Shown: positions 1 through 10,053 of the stretch, in pieces
How the letters are laid out: every line of letters begins with the position of its first letter
Position numbering within the stretch: position 1 is the first letter of the stretch
Source: Bretschneidera sinensis
Taxonomy: Eukaryota; Streptophyta; Magnoliopsida; Brassicales; Akaniaceae
Length of the DNA stretch: 64,000 nucleotides
Direction of reading: 5' to 3'
NCBI GenBank assembly: GCA_023935145.1
Contig: CM043701.1
Location: 70,324,317 to 70,388,316 of the forward strand
Translations under genes and position numbers: made by a program
Notes under the pieces: model-generated
The model's database searches: none
The model's input: the letters and a program-made list of their open reading frames with translations, nothing else
Told to the model about the DNA's origin: nothing

Positions 1-925
1 CCTTAACCTCATCACGATATTCTAAAAATACACATTTCCTAGATATTGGGTTAAGTTTATCCTCCTTTTGATGTGCATATGCAGCATATGCAAAAGTCCT
101 AAGGTTGCTTAATTCAGGGGGTTTCCCACTCCACATCTCCATGGGAGTCTTGAGCTCTAAAGCTCTAGAGGGTGATCCATTTACCAAGTATGCAGCTGTA
201 GCCACAGCTTCTCCCTAAAAATATTTTGGTAAACCGGATCATATTAACATGCACCTAACCTTTTCCATAAGGGTTCTATTCATCCCCTCAGCAACTCCAT
301 TTCGCTGAGGTGTTTTTACAACCGTTCTATGCCTTAGAATGCCATTTAATTCACAGAATTTATCAAAATCCTTATTGCAAAATTCTAAGCCATTATCGGT
401 TCGTAAAGCCTTAACTACCCTACCCGTTTGAGTTTCCAGCAACTTTTTCCACACAACAAATTTATTCAAGGAATCCGATTTATTTTTAAGCAAATAAACC
501 AACACACTTCTTGAATAATCATCAATTAAAGACAGAAAGTAAAAGTTACCTCCCTGTGTTGGTGTTCTTGATGGTCCCCAAAAGTCCGAATGAATGTAGT
601 CAAGAATCCTCTTAGATTTGTGCACTCTGGTGTTGAAGCTGACCCGGTGTTGCTTCCCAAAAATGCAATTCTCACAGAAATCCAGTTTCTCTACTTTGTC
701 ACCACCAAGTAGACCATCCTTGCTAAGAACTTGCAGGCCCTTTTCGCTTATGTATCCCAAACAAGTGTACCAAAGGGCTGCCCTATCCATCTCAGCCATC
801 AAGCTTGCTGTTTGATCATTGATTTCTGTCTCTCTGATAATCTCATAGAGTCCATCATTTCTTACTACCTTGATCACTACCAAAGATCCCTTGGCCACCT
901 TGATCTTCCTCCCTCTACTTTGCAT
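1..925 (-). pseudogene. Copia A integrase (pre-integrase zinc domain plus catalytic core), broken
   Basis: The open frame from 925 to 239 encodes the GAG-pre-integrase domain and the rve core. The catalytic acidic residues are visible: D in HSDFWGP, D in RTDNGLEF and E in NGVAEGMNRT. The upstream HHCC zinc site is degraded: both expected His positions read Tyr (LWYTCLGYI), while the CENC cysteines remain. A TGA directly after CMLI stops the frame at 239-241, where copia B has GGA. The C-terminal integrase sequence (GEAVATAAYLV, MEMWSGKPPELSN) continues to base 1. The N-terminal end overlaps the gag-PR frame through a one-base frameshift near 900. Not functional as it stands. Confidence 0.92.
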
Positions 926-2058
926 GTATACCCCATAGAATCCAGCTGCCCCAATGAGATCAAATTTCTCTTCAAATCTGGAAGATACCTCACATTTCGC
1001 AGCAGCCTTGTGACTCCATCAAATATCCTCAATTGGATGTCTCCAATCCCCCTCACTTGGCAAGAATTGTCATTCCCCAAGAAGACCCTTCCATCATTAA
1101 TCTCCTTGAAATTCTTAAACCATTCCTTGTGAGGGCACATGTGATAAGTGCACCTGGAATCCAAAATCCACTTTCCACTGCCTTGCCTCCTGCTCACATT
1201 TGAGCACACAACAAGAACATTATCTTGCTGTTCTCCCTTGGCAACTGAAGCCTCTCCATTGTTGGTATGACTTTTCCTCTCATCATATATCATTTTCTTG
1301 CAATCTTTCTTGAAATGGCCCTCCTTGTTATAGTAGAAGCGTCTCCTTCCTCCTCCAAGTCTTGTCTTGGAATGAAATCTCCCATGGTTCTGCCCTCTAC
1401 CTCTTGATTTCTCCCGGTAGTTGCCATGAGTGCTACTGTCATTCCGAGTTGCTGGCCTTCCTTTTACGAACAACCCATCTCCACTTGATGTCTCTTTCAT
1501 CTTGGCTTTGAAGTCATGTGCCCTTATGGAATTGATCACAATCTCCTTTGTTAAAGTATCCCTTCCATACTCAATAGCATTAATCAAATTATCAAAGCAA
1601 TCAGGAAGAGAATTTAACAAAATGACAGCCAATTGTTCATCCGAAAAAGTAATGCTACAGCTATTCAAATCTTGAACTAGCTTGTTAAAGACATCAAGAT
1701 TATCTTGCAACTCTTTACTAGGATCCATTTTAAAAGAAAAGATTCTTTTAAGAAGATAAATCTTGTTGGGGAGAGTTTTGGTAAGAAACAACTCATCTAG
1801 TTTCTTCCATATGACAGCCGGATCTTTTGAGTCTCCGCACTCCCTTGTGACGCTATCCGACATATGCAAGAAAATGGTGTTGTAAGCCATCTTCTTCATC
1901 TCGGTCCGCTGGTCCTCCGTGATACTTGCTGGAAAAGCTTCATCTTCTCCAATAGCCAAATCCACTTTTTGTTGCATTAGAACAGCCTTGATCTTCCGCT
2001 TCCAAAGGGCAAAGTCTCCCTTTCCATCAAACTTCTCAACACAAAAATTTGAAGCCAT
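877..2058 (-). pseudogene. Copia A gag and protease, zinc knuckle and active site degraded
   Basis: I take the ATG at 2056-2058 (protein begins MASNFCVEKF), because copia B starts at the equivalent place; an in-frame ATG lies 13 codons upstream. The first 240 or so residues are a Tnt1-like capsid region (UBN2-type, with LLNSLPDCFDNL). The nucleocapsid knuckle reads RFYYNKEGHFKKDC, so two of the four CCHC ligands are lost. The protease motif is WILDSRCTYHM, with the catalytic D-S-G turned into D-S-R. The frame is lost near 900, where integrase continues in another frame. The protein would have packaged the RNA and matured the polyprotein, but is now dead. Confidence 0.9.
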
Positions 2059-2283
2059 CTTTGCGAACAAGATCCCTGATTTATGCACTACCCACAAATA
2101 CTTTCTTCAACCTCAAGAATACGATCGAAGATGGATCTTAACACTGTTCTTGAATCACCCTCAAGAACACGATCTGATCTTGATCTTTACTACGTTCTTG
2201 AATCACCTAAGAAGTTGATCTTTGATTCTTGGAGTCTTGGCTCCGTCACCTTCTTGTTCTTGCTCCGATACCCAGCTGTCCTA

Positions 2284-2316
2284 ACTCTGATACCACTGTC
2301 CAAAGCTCTGATACCA
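2284..2316 (-). other. Copia A primer-binding site, present twice in tandem
   Basis: On the minus strand TGGTATCAGAGC (2305-2316) lies one base inside the LTR end and is complementary to the 3' end of initiator-Met tRNA. A second near-copy, TGGTATCAGAGT (2284-2295), lies 21 bp further in, within a repeated TGGTATCAGAG(C/T)TT(T/A)GGACAG context. Copia B has only one PBS. Confidence 0.85.
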
Positions 2317-2317
2317 C

Positions 2318-2347
2318 TGTTGGAAATCACCTTGACTAGATGCCCAG
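2318..2347 (-). repeat. Copia A 5' LTR, inner 30 bp
   Basis: The plus-strand TGTTGGAAATCACCTTGAC is the reverse complement of the LTR 3' terminus seen intact at the end of copia B (47957-47975). The LTR is split here by A2. Bases 2343-2347 (CCCAG) are the left target-site duplication of A2, repeated at 11309-11313. Confidence 0.9.
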
Positions 2348-3590
2348 TGTTGTGAGTTTTAAATTACTCGTAAGCGCACGAGTTGTTTGCAATATAGTGT
2401 GTGCAAGTGCGAGGTCGAATCCACAGGGAATTGCATTGTGAAAATATAATTTTATCTAAACTAATCTTATTTTAATCTAGTTCCAAATTTTGAGGTGTAT
2501 TTTTGCAAAAGAAATATAAGCTAAACTAAATTGATTTAAAAACTAATAAAAAACACTAAGGTTTCCGAATCCACCCCACCAAAGTTTAAGCATATATGTC
2601 CTAAAAACATAGCCTATCAAAATATTCCATGAATCCAACTATAAGACAAAAAACAAAGAATATCCCAATTAAACCAAAAGCATCCAATGTATCCGCTCTC
2701 AACAAATCACAAAGTAAATCCAATTTAATCGAAAACAATTCGATGTATCCATCAGATGAAACACAAGGAATATCCAACAAAACAATTTAAACTCAATCAA
2801 TCACAAGATTAACTCAAATAATTGACATGAACATTTGTACTAAAAAATGTCAGATTTGTACAAGCAAATCTGAACTACTATGCCAAACAACGGCAGAGCT
2901 TCATCTTCAACCTTAGCTCAAGATTCTAGCCACTCATAACTATGAAACTACAATTCATAATAAAAGTGCTAAACATTAAACTAAAACAACTAAATAAAAA
3001 GAAACAAATAACTTTACATGGGAGAAATTCCACTCGCTGATGGGCGGCGCTTCCCCTCGTGGTAGCAAAGCCTTCGGGATCCACTAGAATGCTAGCAGAC
3101 GTCCACCGGTTAACACCAAAGTGGCCCAGAAATTGTACACTGAATGATGGAGTCAGATGGTGTTTATATAGGGGGAGTCTCGGAGCACTGTAGGTTTCAG
3201 ATTCGATGTGGCATACTGGCCCGAGTGCACTTGATCGCAAAATGGTGCGATCGATCGCATGTCTTGTGCGCACGATCGCATGTCTGTTACGATCGATCGC
3301 AGACGCACTGAACTGCAACTATTTCGATGTGGGATGTTGACCTTGCGCTCGTTCGTAGGCAAGTGCGCTCGAGCGCAGGTGCGCTCGATCGCATATCTCG
3401 TGTGATCGATCGCACTATGCATCCTCTTTGCTCTTGAAGCTTGATATCTCCAGAAATGCTTCATTTTCTCCACAAACCTATAAAAATACACAAAACACAA
3501 AAAAACATAAAATAAAGTGAAATAATACAAATTAAGAACCTAACAAATATAAATTAAAGGGCTTAAATATGCAATATTTAAGACTCATCA
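2348..3590 (-). repeat. A2 3' LTR (1243 bp)
   Basis: Minus-strand LTR running TGATGAGTCTTAAATATTGC... to ...CTCACAACA. It differs from the 5' LTR (10054-11308) by scattered substitutions and by gain or loss of CGATCG-type motif units near 3228-3412. The U5 side (2350-2810) contains imperfect repeats of a CCAATGTATCC/CGATGTATCC motif. It holds a TATA box and a palindromic array, listed separately. Confidence 0.95.
3163..3412 (-). promoter_or_regulatory. A2 3' LTR U3 promoter: TATA box plus palindromic CpG array
   Basis: On the minus strand TATATAAA (3163-3170) is preceded upstream by several copies of a 14-bp near-palindrome such as TGCGATCGATCGCA, TGCGCTCGAGCGCA and TGCGCTCGATCGCA (3228-3412). 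That TATATAAA is the core promoter TATA is an inference from its LTR position and its conservation in every family 1 LTR. Confidence 0.7.
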
Positions 3591-3608
3591 AATACCCCCA
3601 AACTTATA
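3591..3608 (-). other. A2 polypurine tract
   Basis: On the minus strand the sequence TATAAGTTTGGGGGTATT abuts the TGATGAG start of the 3' LTR. It is the plus-strand DNA priming site. The same AGTTTGGGGGT core abuts the 3' LTR of H and E. Confidence 0.9.
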
Positions 3609-4344
3609 TTTTTCTAGTCCCTTAGCAAAACAAAATAAAAACTAGATGAAAACAAAGAACATAAAGATAAGTTCATCACTCATGTTATCCAAAAATTTAA
3701 GGAGCACACACCACCATGATATTTAGTCATGAGCAAGCTTAAAGAGATAAACACATCTTCACAATGAATAGAAATGTTAAAATCTAATTACTTACAAAAG
3801 TCAGGATAAGGCATCACAAGTCTGACACTGTGTAAAGTGAATTAGCATATAAAAATGAAGCTTCCAAATAACTCAAATGTGTAAGCTCTCCATGTCTTAG
3901 GATTCACCAAATTTTCCATCAGAATGAACGAAAATGGCATAGTTTTTATTTTCTTCTTTTTTATTTTTTATTTTTTATATATAAGGCTCTGCTATGTTTA
4001 ATTCTCTTAAGCTTTCTAATTGACCCATGTAGCGAGTGTTGAGTCAATGACTCCCAAACCAGATGGTTTTAGGGCATTAGGTGTAAAGACACCCCTGAGG
4101 ACTTACTAACTCGAGTAAAAAAGGCTACGAAACTAAACTGACCTTAATGCTACCAAACAAAATTTTCACCTTTTGACATGAACACTCACTGCTTACTGAG
4201 GCAAGAGGTCCAGTTACTCAGCGAAAAATTTCGCAATGATCATTATGAATAAAATTCCCACCTTTTGACGTGAACACTCACTGCTTACTGAGGCAAGAGG
4301 TCCAGTTACTCAGTGTAAATTTTATTGATGATGATCATTAGTAG

Positions 4345-4387
<43 letters not shown>

Positions 4388-4985
4388 GCTTTTCTATGCC
4401 CAAGTATTTATCCAACAAGTCATCTAGTTTCAGTTAAGACAAGGAAACGTACACATTAAAATCACATGTCATACCTCACACAATTTGTGCTAATGTGCTC
4501 GTGTTAGATTAGATCAAACATGTGAATTATCAAATGCCTAAAGTAAGTAACTAAATTTTAAAACTGTATCACCAGATCATGTGTTCAAAATTTTAAGCTT
4601 ATCTATGACATCACATCACAGAAAATGTTAAGATCAACCAAAATTTCAAAATAACATGAGCATGCATTTATCTTTACGACGAAAAGACAACAAACTAGGA
4701 TAAAGTGTGTGATGTGTCTCCCATACCCCCAAACTTAAATTACATATTGACCCCAATGTGTTAATAATATGGAAAGAGTTGACCTGGGATATGGAGAACT
4801 ATCTGGACTAGTATGGCTCGTAGCATACCCCTAAACTTGAACTGAAGTATACATTGTCCCTGAAAAATGAAAACTGGAAAACAAAAAATACTGGAAACAA
4901 ACATTAATCATAAAAATTAAGAAATATACAGAAAAGATATGCTGTGGGGTGCCTCCCATGAGCGCTAAGTTTAAAGTCTTTAGCC
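3609..4985 (-). other. A2 3' non-coding region between pol and PPT
   Basis: No coding potential is visible. The region is conserved with the 3' regions of E, F and H. It contains a perfect hairpin GGTGTAAAGACACC (4080-4093), and a 60-bp block containing CTTACTGAGGCAAGAGG that is present twice (about 4159-4220 and 4254-4313), itself able to fold through CTGAG/CTCAG. Two further PPT-like AGTTTGGGGGT-type motifs occur (minus strand, near 4727-4737 and 4828-4838). The block TTAGCGCTCATGGGAGGCACCCC (minus strand, near 4950-4975, written here only as a landmark) marks its upstream border. Function unknown. Confidence 0.75.
4348..4385. repeat. (AT)n microsatellite
   Basis: About 38 bp of uninterrupted AT dinucleotide repeat within the 3' non-coding region of A2. 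Other family members have short A-rich or irregular sequence here, so it probably expanded after insertion. Confidence 0.95.
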
Positions 4986-4989
4986 AGAC

Positions 4990-6090
4990 TCCTCTTAGTA
5001 GACGACACTCAATCAGAGTAACTAGGATCCTCCAATAATATCGTCTCTATGTCCGGACTCCTCAACTCCAAGAATGGTTTTAGCCTTTGTCCATTTACCT
5101 TAAAAGTGTTACCATTCTTGGGATCCTCAATCTTGATGGCCCCATGAGGAAAAACTGACCGAATAATAAATGGGCCTGTTCAACGAGATTTGAGCTTGCC
5201 TAGAAAAGGATGCAAGCGTGAATTGTAAAGAACAACTTTTTGACCCGGCTCAAAAGCTCGTCTCAAAATGTTTTGGTCATGAGTCTTCTTCATTTGTGCT
5301 TTGTATGATCGGGCACAATAATAAAGTGCTTACCTCCATCACTTATGATTGCTCGAGGCATACCAAATCGAGCAAAAATAATGTCATTCAAAAACTGGAC
5401 CACAACTTTAATGTCATTGGTCTTGCACGCAACGGCCTCCACCCACTTGGACAGATAATCCATAGCAACTAGAATGTACAAGTTGCCAAAGGAGTTTGGG
5501 AATGGTCCCATAAAATCAATGCCCCACACGTCAAAAATCTCAACAATCAGAATAGGGTTGAGGGGCATCATATTCCTCCTAGAAAGACTCCCTAGCTTTT
5601 GGCAACACTCACAAGATACACAGTAGGTGTGAGAGTCTCGGAACATGATAGGCCAATAAAATCCACACTACAAAATCTTTACAACGATCTTTTTAGCACT
5701 GAAATGGCCTCCACAAGCATGATCATGACAAAAGGCGATGACATTAAATTGGTCATGCTCAGGAATACACCTTCTGATGATCTGATCGGGACAATACTTA
5801 AACAGATAAGGATCATCCTAGAAAAAATATTTCACCATGGCGAAAAACTTTGATTTATCTTGTCGCCCCAAATGCAAAGGCATGTGTCCAGTGACAAGAT
5901 AGTTCACTATATTAGCAAACCATGGAGCGGTATTTTGAGCAATAAGCATTAACTGCTCATCAGGAAATGTCTCAGAAATGGGAGTGGCGGCCTCAGTGAA
6001 ATCCACAATCAATTTAGATAAATGGTTTGCCACCACATTTTCTGAACCTTTCTTATCCTGAATCTCAATGTCGAACTCTAGAAGTATCAA
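4990..6090 (-). pseudogene. A2 RNase H end and integrase, core deleted
   Basis: The first frame (6090-5818) holds the RNase H-integrase connection (KKGSENVVANHLSKL). The integrase zinc region ([14 protein letters not shown]) and core start ([14 protein letters not shown], first catalytic D) are in 5646-5290, ending at the second D ([10 protein letters not shown]). Directly after this the sequence jumps to the C-terminal domain (SRVKKLFFTIHACIL, then matches to the TVNGQRLKP region near 5100), so the part carrying the catalytic E is gone. The pol end runs straight into the 3' non-coding block near 4985 with no ORF3 in between. Non-functional. Confidence 0.85.
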
Positions 6091-7256
6091 GATCCATCGG
6101 ATAAGATGAGATTTAGCATCTTTTTTTTTAGAAAAGATACTTCAATGCTGCATGGTTTGAGTAGATAATGACTTTAGATCCTAACAAGTAGGATATGAAC
6201 TTATCTAATGCAAAAACGACTGCAAGCAACTCCTTCTCAGTGGTAGCGTAATTGAATTGTGCGTTGTTTAGAGTTCGACTTGCATAGTAGATAACATGGG
6301 GAAGTTTATCAATACACTACCCCGACTTGCATAGTAGATAACATGGGGAAGTTTATCTGATGCGTCACACATAATCTCAAAAGGCACACCCCAGTTGGGT
6401 TGCTGAATAATGGGTGTGGACGTCAGAATCTTCTTCAGATCCCCAAATGCTTTCTTACAGTCCTCATCAAATATAAATGGGGCATCCTTTTGTAATAACT
6501 GGCATAAGGGCCTGGTGATTTTGCTGAAATTCTGGATAAATCGCTTGTAGAAACCTGCATGGCCTAGAAAAGATCGAACCTCCTTCACTGCACGTGGGGG
6601 TGGAAGGTTGGAAATCAGGTCCACCTTCGCTTTGTCGACCTCAATCCCTTGATGAGATATGACATGCCTCAGTACAATTCCTTGCTTGACCATAAAATGG
6701 CACTTCTCCCAATTCAGCACCAGGTTCTTCTCCTTGCACCGCACTAAAACCAAAGTAAGACGATGCAAGCACTCCTCAAATGTTGAACCGAAGACGGAGA
6801 AATTGTCCATGAAAATCTCTAAGAATCGCTCTACCATGTTAGAAAATATACTAACCATGCACCGCTGAAAAGTAGCGGGTGCATTGCATAACCCAAAGGG
6901 CATGCGACGGTAGGCGAAAGTCCCAAAAGGACAGGTAAACGTCGTCTTCTCCTGATCTTTGGGGTCCACAGGGACCTAGTTATATCCAGAATAACCATCC
7001 AAAAAACAATAATACTCGTGCCCAGCCAAACGCTCCACCATCTAATCAAAAAATGGCAGTGGAAAGTGATCCTTCTTTGTGGCAACGTTAAGCTTACGGT
7101 AGTCTATACACACTCTTCACCCTGACTGAACACGAGTTGGCACCAACTCATCATCCTTATTCTTTACTACCGTCAATCCCGCTCGCTTGGGCACAACATA
7201 AATCGATAAATGATCCCTGCATCTAACAACTTAATTATTTTTGCCCTCACAACCTC
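6091..7256 (-). pseudogene. A2 reverse transcriptase and RNase H, broken
   Basis: RT motifs are recognisable: FPLPFFD, EYYCFLDGYSGYN, TFTCPFGTFAYRRMPFGLCNAPATF and the catalytic box as FMDN (family consensus FMDD). The TAA at 7257-7259 cuts the frame upstream and a frameshift and stop lie near 6980-7085. In RNase H the sequence CDASD runs straight into KLPHVIYYAS, about 11 residues short of the E copy. A 35-bp direct repeat (6277-6311 region and 6323-6357, 46 bp apart) then duplicates the KLPHVIYYAS segment out of frame. Non-functional. Confidence 0.88.
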
Positions 7257-8516
7257 TTACATAGCTGGGTTGAGCCTTCTTTGTGGCTCCCTCGATGGCT
7301 TGGTATTCTCCTCCAAACGTAACTTGTGCATCACCACCGAGGGGCTGATTCCCCTGATATCCTCAATGGTCCACCCGATAGCTTCTTTGTGCTCTCTTAA
7401 GACATCTAATAATTTCTCCTCTTGAGCTTCACCCAAATCTGAAGCTATAGTCACAGGCAAACTATCGGTTGAACCTAGGAACTTATACTTAAGATTATCT
7501 GGTAAAGGCTTAAGTTCCTTCTTGGGGGTTTCAGGTTCGGTGGTCTCCTCTGTCTCATTGCTTTCTTGAGGATCAGACTCCAAAATGGCATTCACTTCCT
7601 CGAGTAGGTTATCTAAGCCCAAGTCCTCTCCAAAGTGAGCAAAACACGCCTCCAGGGGATCCTCAATGCTTGATTCGTCCACAGTCTCCTCAAGAATCTC
7701 CCCTATCAAGCATACATTTCTCACTTCATCATACTCCAGTGGTTGCCTAGTGATATCAAAGATGTTTAACTCCACTGTCATATTTCCAAAGGAGATCTTC
7801 ATCACCCCTATCCTACATTTGATTAGGGCGTTAGCCGTGGCTAAGAATGGTCACCCTAGAATTACCGGTATTTGAATCCCTACATTCTGGACCGGCTCTG
7901 TGTCAAGCACAATAAAATCCATTGGGAAATAGAATTTATCCACTTTTATCAAGACGTCCTCAACTATTCCTCGTGGTCTTTTCACTGACTTGTCAGCCAA
8001 TTGAAGCATCATGGATGTGAGCTTCAATTCTCCTAACCCCAACTGCAAATAGACTGAGTAGGGTAAAAGATTCACACTCGCCCCTAGATCCAAAAGAGCC
8101 CTCTCAATACGGCTGACTCCTATCGTGCAAGATATGGTAGGACACCCCGGGTCCTTATACTTGATGGGTAGCTTGCACTGAAAGATTGAGCTGACCTGCT
8201 CGGTCAAAAATGCCTTCTTTGGGACATTCGTCCTCCTCTTGATAGTGACCAAGTCCTTTAAAAACTTGGCATATGATGGCACTTGATGGATGGCATCCAA
8301 AAATGGGATATTGATTTGGACTTGCTTGAATACCTCCAAAATTTCCTCATACTTCCCTCCTTTCTTGGGCGCCTGTAGTCTGTCGGGGTAAGGTGCTCTA
8401 GGTACAAACGACCTAGGAGGGTCTTTCTCAGTAGGTGTGGTTGTAGATGGCTCAGCATCTCTCTTCTCCTTTTTGCCACTCCCTTGCCCTTGCTGCATAG
8501 CAGGGCTCTCTTCCAC
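7257..8516 (-). pseudogene. A2 gag C-terminus, aspartic protease and PR-RT spacer, broken
   Basis: The protease is identified by RALLDLGASVNLLPYS with the D-L-G active-site triad in the usual Athila form, and by the LGxPFLATA flap side. A TGA at 7851-7853 replaces the Arg codon CGA of GRPFLATA. A TAA at 7257-7259 replaces CAA in NPALQEVV of H. The frame begins after a TGA at 8517-8519 which replaces CGA in H. The acidic spacer (EDPLEACFAHFGEDLG) is present once here and twice in H. The protease would mature the polyprotein. Confidence 0.9.
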
Positions 8517-9803
8517 TCAATTGTCCACTTGTCTCCCAGACCTTAGTGTGATAATCGACTGTACTTGTTCCTCCCCGTTCGTAGGATTTAATGAACTCCC
8601 AACCATAAATTGTCCTTTCGAGTTGGGCACGGGCTGATTGGGGAACTTTCCCTTCTCTCTCTCACCCAAGTGACTTGCAATTTGCCCTATTTGACTCTCC
8701 AGCTTGGCAATTGCTTGGGTGTTTACCATTGTTGCACTCCTTACGTCGTTCATGGATTGGCTATTCATTTTCATGTATTCCTTAATGGTGTCCTCTAGTG
8801 ACTGTGAAACTAGTGCTGGTGTTTGAGTGGGAGCTTGGTAAGTAGGTAATGGTGCTGGATAGGCAGAATGACCATGACCAGGGATTTGTTTGGCAAATAC
8901 GGGAGGATATTGATTTTGAGCATTATGAGGGAGCATGAATTCAGTGTCCTCCCTGACCTTATAGATGCCTCCCCTCTTAGGAGCACGAATGGACTTATAT
9001 CAATAGCTTGAAAAATCCCACTGCTGCGAGTTGTCGGACAACTTATCCAACGCCATATATGCTTCATCTCCTGTTAGACTCAAGAATGCCCCCCCATTCA
9101 TAGACTCGATCATGCTACGGTTGGGTTGAGTCAACCCTTGGTAGAAGAACTGAACGAGTCTCCACTTCTCATATCCATGTGGAGGGCATCTGATCAGCAG
9201 CTCCTTGAAGCGCTCCCAACCCTCAGAAAAGTTTTCATCCTCATCTTGAGTGAAAGAGCTAATCTCTTTTCGGCACTCATTCACTCTAGACATTGGAAAA
9301 AACTTATGATAAAATTTGCTAAGCAGGTTTTCCCAAGATGTAATAGACCCGGGCGTGTTGGAATCCAATCATGCCTTAGCTCTATCATGAAGAGAAAAAA
9401 GGAAGAGTCGAAAATGGACTGACTCCTCAGAGAAGTTCTGGAATTTAAATATGGCACAAATGTCTTTGAACTTCTTCACATGACGATAAGGGTTTTCAAG
9501 ATCCAAGCCATGGAATGAGGGTAAGAGATGGATGACATAGGGTTTCAAGTCAAAATGGGTGGCATTAGTAGGTGGAAACACTATGCAAGAAGATGAACTG
9601 GTCGCAACGGGTGCGAACAAATCCCTAAGGGATGTAGTGGAATCCACGTTCCAAGCTCTAGGTTGCTCTACATGTTCAGGATGATTTGCATTCCTAAAAT
9701 TTTCTCCCATTTCAACTGGTGCTTTCTTCTGCCTCCTAAGAGTTCTTTCTAAGTCGGGATCTAAATGTGTCAAATCTAAATTCAAGGATCTCCGAGCAAG
9801 CAT
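8517..9803 (-). pseudogene. A2 gag, zinc knuckle deleted
   Basis: The start at 9801-9803 (MLARRSLNLDL) is chosen by alignment to the intact H gag start. The retrotransposon gag domain is clear (FHGLDLENPYRHVKKFKDIC, SRVNECRKEISSF). A TGA at 9369-9371 replaces the Trp of AWLDSN. Near 9002 another stop appears. Around 8930-8940 the sequence passes from YKVRED directly to HNAQNQYPP, which in H are separated by about 120 residues including the CCHC knuckle, so that segment is deleted. Non-functional. Confidence 0.88.
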
Positions 9804-10029
9804 AAACCGCACAAAAAGCACTAAAATAACCTACCAGCAGAAACAACAGAATAAAGCAAAAATAGCAAACACATTACTCACAAAAATTAACAAATTTTTT
9901 TTTAATAAACAAATAGAAACAAATAAAATAAAATAAAATTGCCAAACAGAAAAATCAAACAAATAATGCTAACTAACTATTAGAAAAATAAAATCAATTA
10001 AGATAAAAAATTTTCACAAACAAAACAAC

Positions 10030-10047
10030 TCCCCGGCAATGGTGCCA
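10030..10047 (-). other. A2 primer-binding site (tRNA-Asp type)
   Basis: On the minus strand TGGCACCATTGCCGGGGA, differing at two positions from TGGCGCCGTTGCCGGGGA, the complement of the plant tRNA-Asp 3' end. It lies six bases inside the 5' LTR. Confidence 0.88.
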
Positions 10048-10053
10048 AAAACT

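Larger units (their letters stand above)
1..2347 (-). mobile_element. Copia A, segment 1 (Tork/Tnt1-like Ty1/copia), 5' half
   Basis: This is the 5' part of a minus-strand Ty1/copia element. Reading leftwards it holds the inner end of the 5' LTR (from 2347 to 2318), a tRNA-iMet PBS, gag, protease and integrase, and it runs off the window at base 1. Gene order gag-PR-IN before RT marks it as copia, and the gag and integrase resemble the Tnt1/Tork lineage. Its LTR is interrupted at 2347/2348 by the gypsy element A2 and resumes at 11309. The sister copy copia B (42123-47975) is the same family and helps place the breaks. All reading frames are damaged. Confidence 0.93.

Noticed and set aside
4348..4385. 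(AT)n tract as a replication or matrix-attachment site
   Set aside because: A plain microsatellite inside a retrotransposon; no supporting context.
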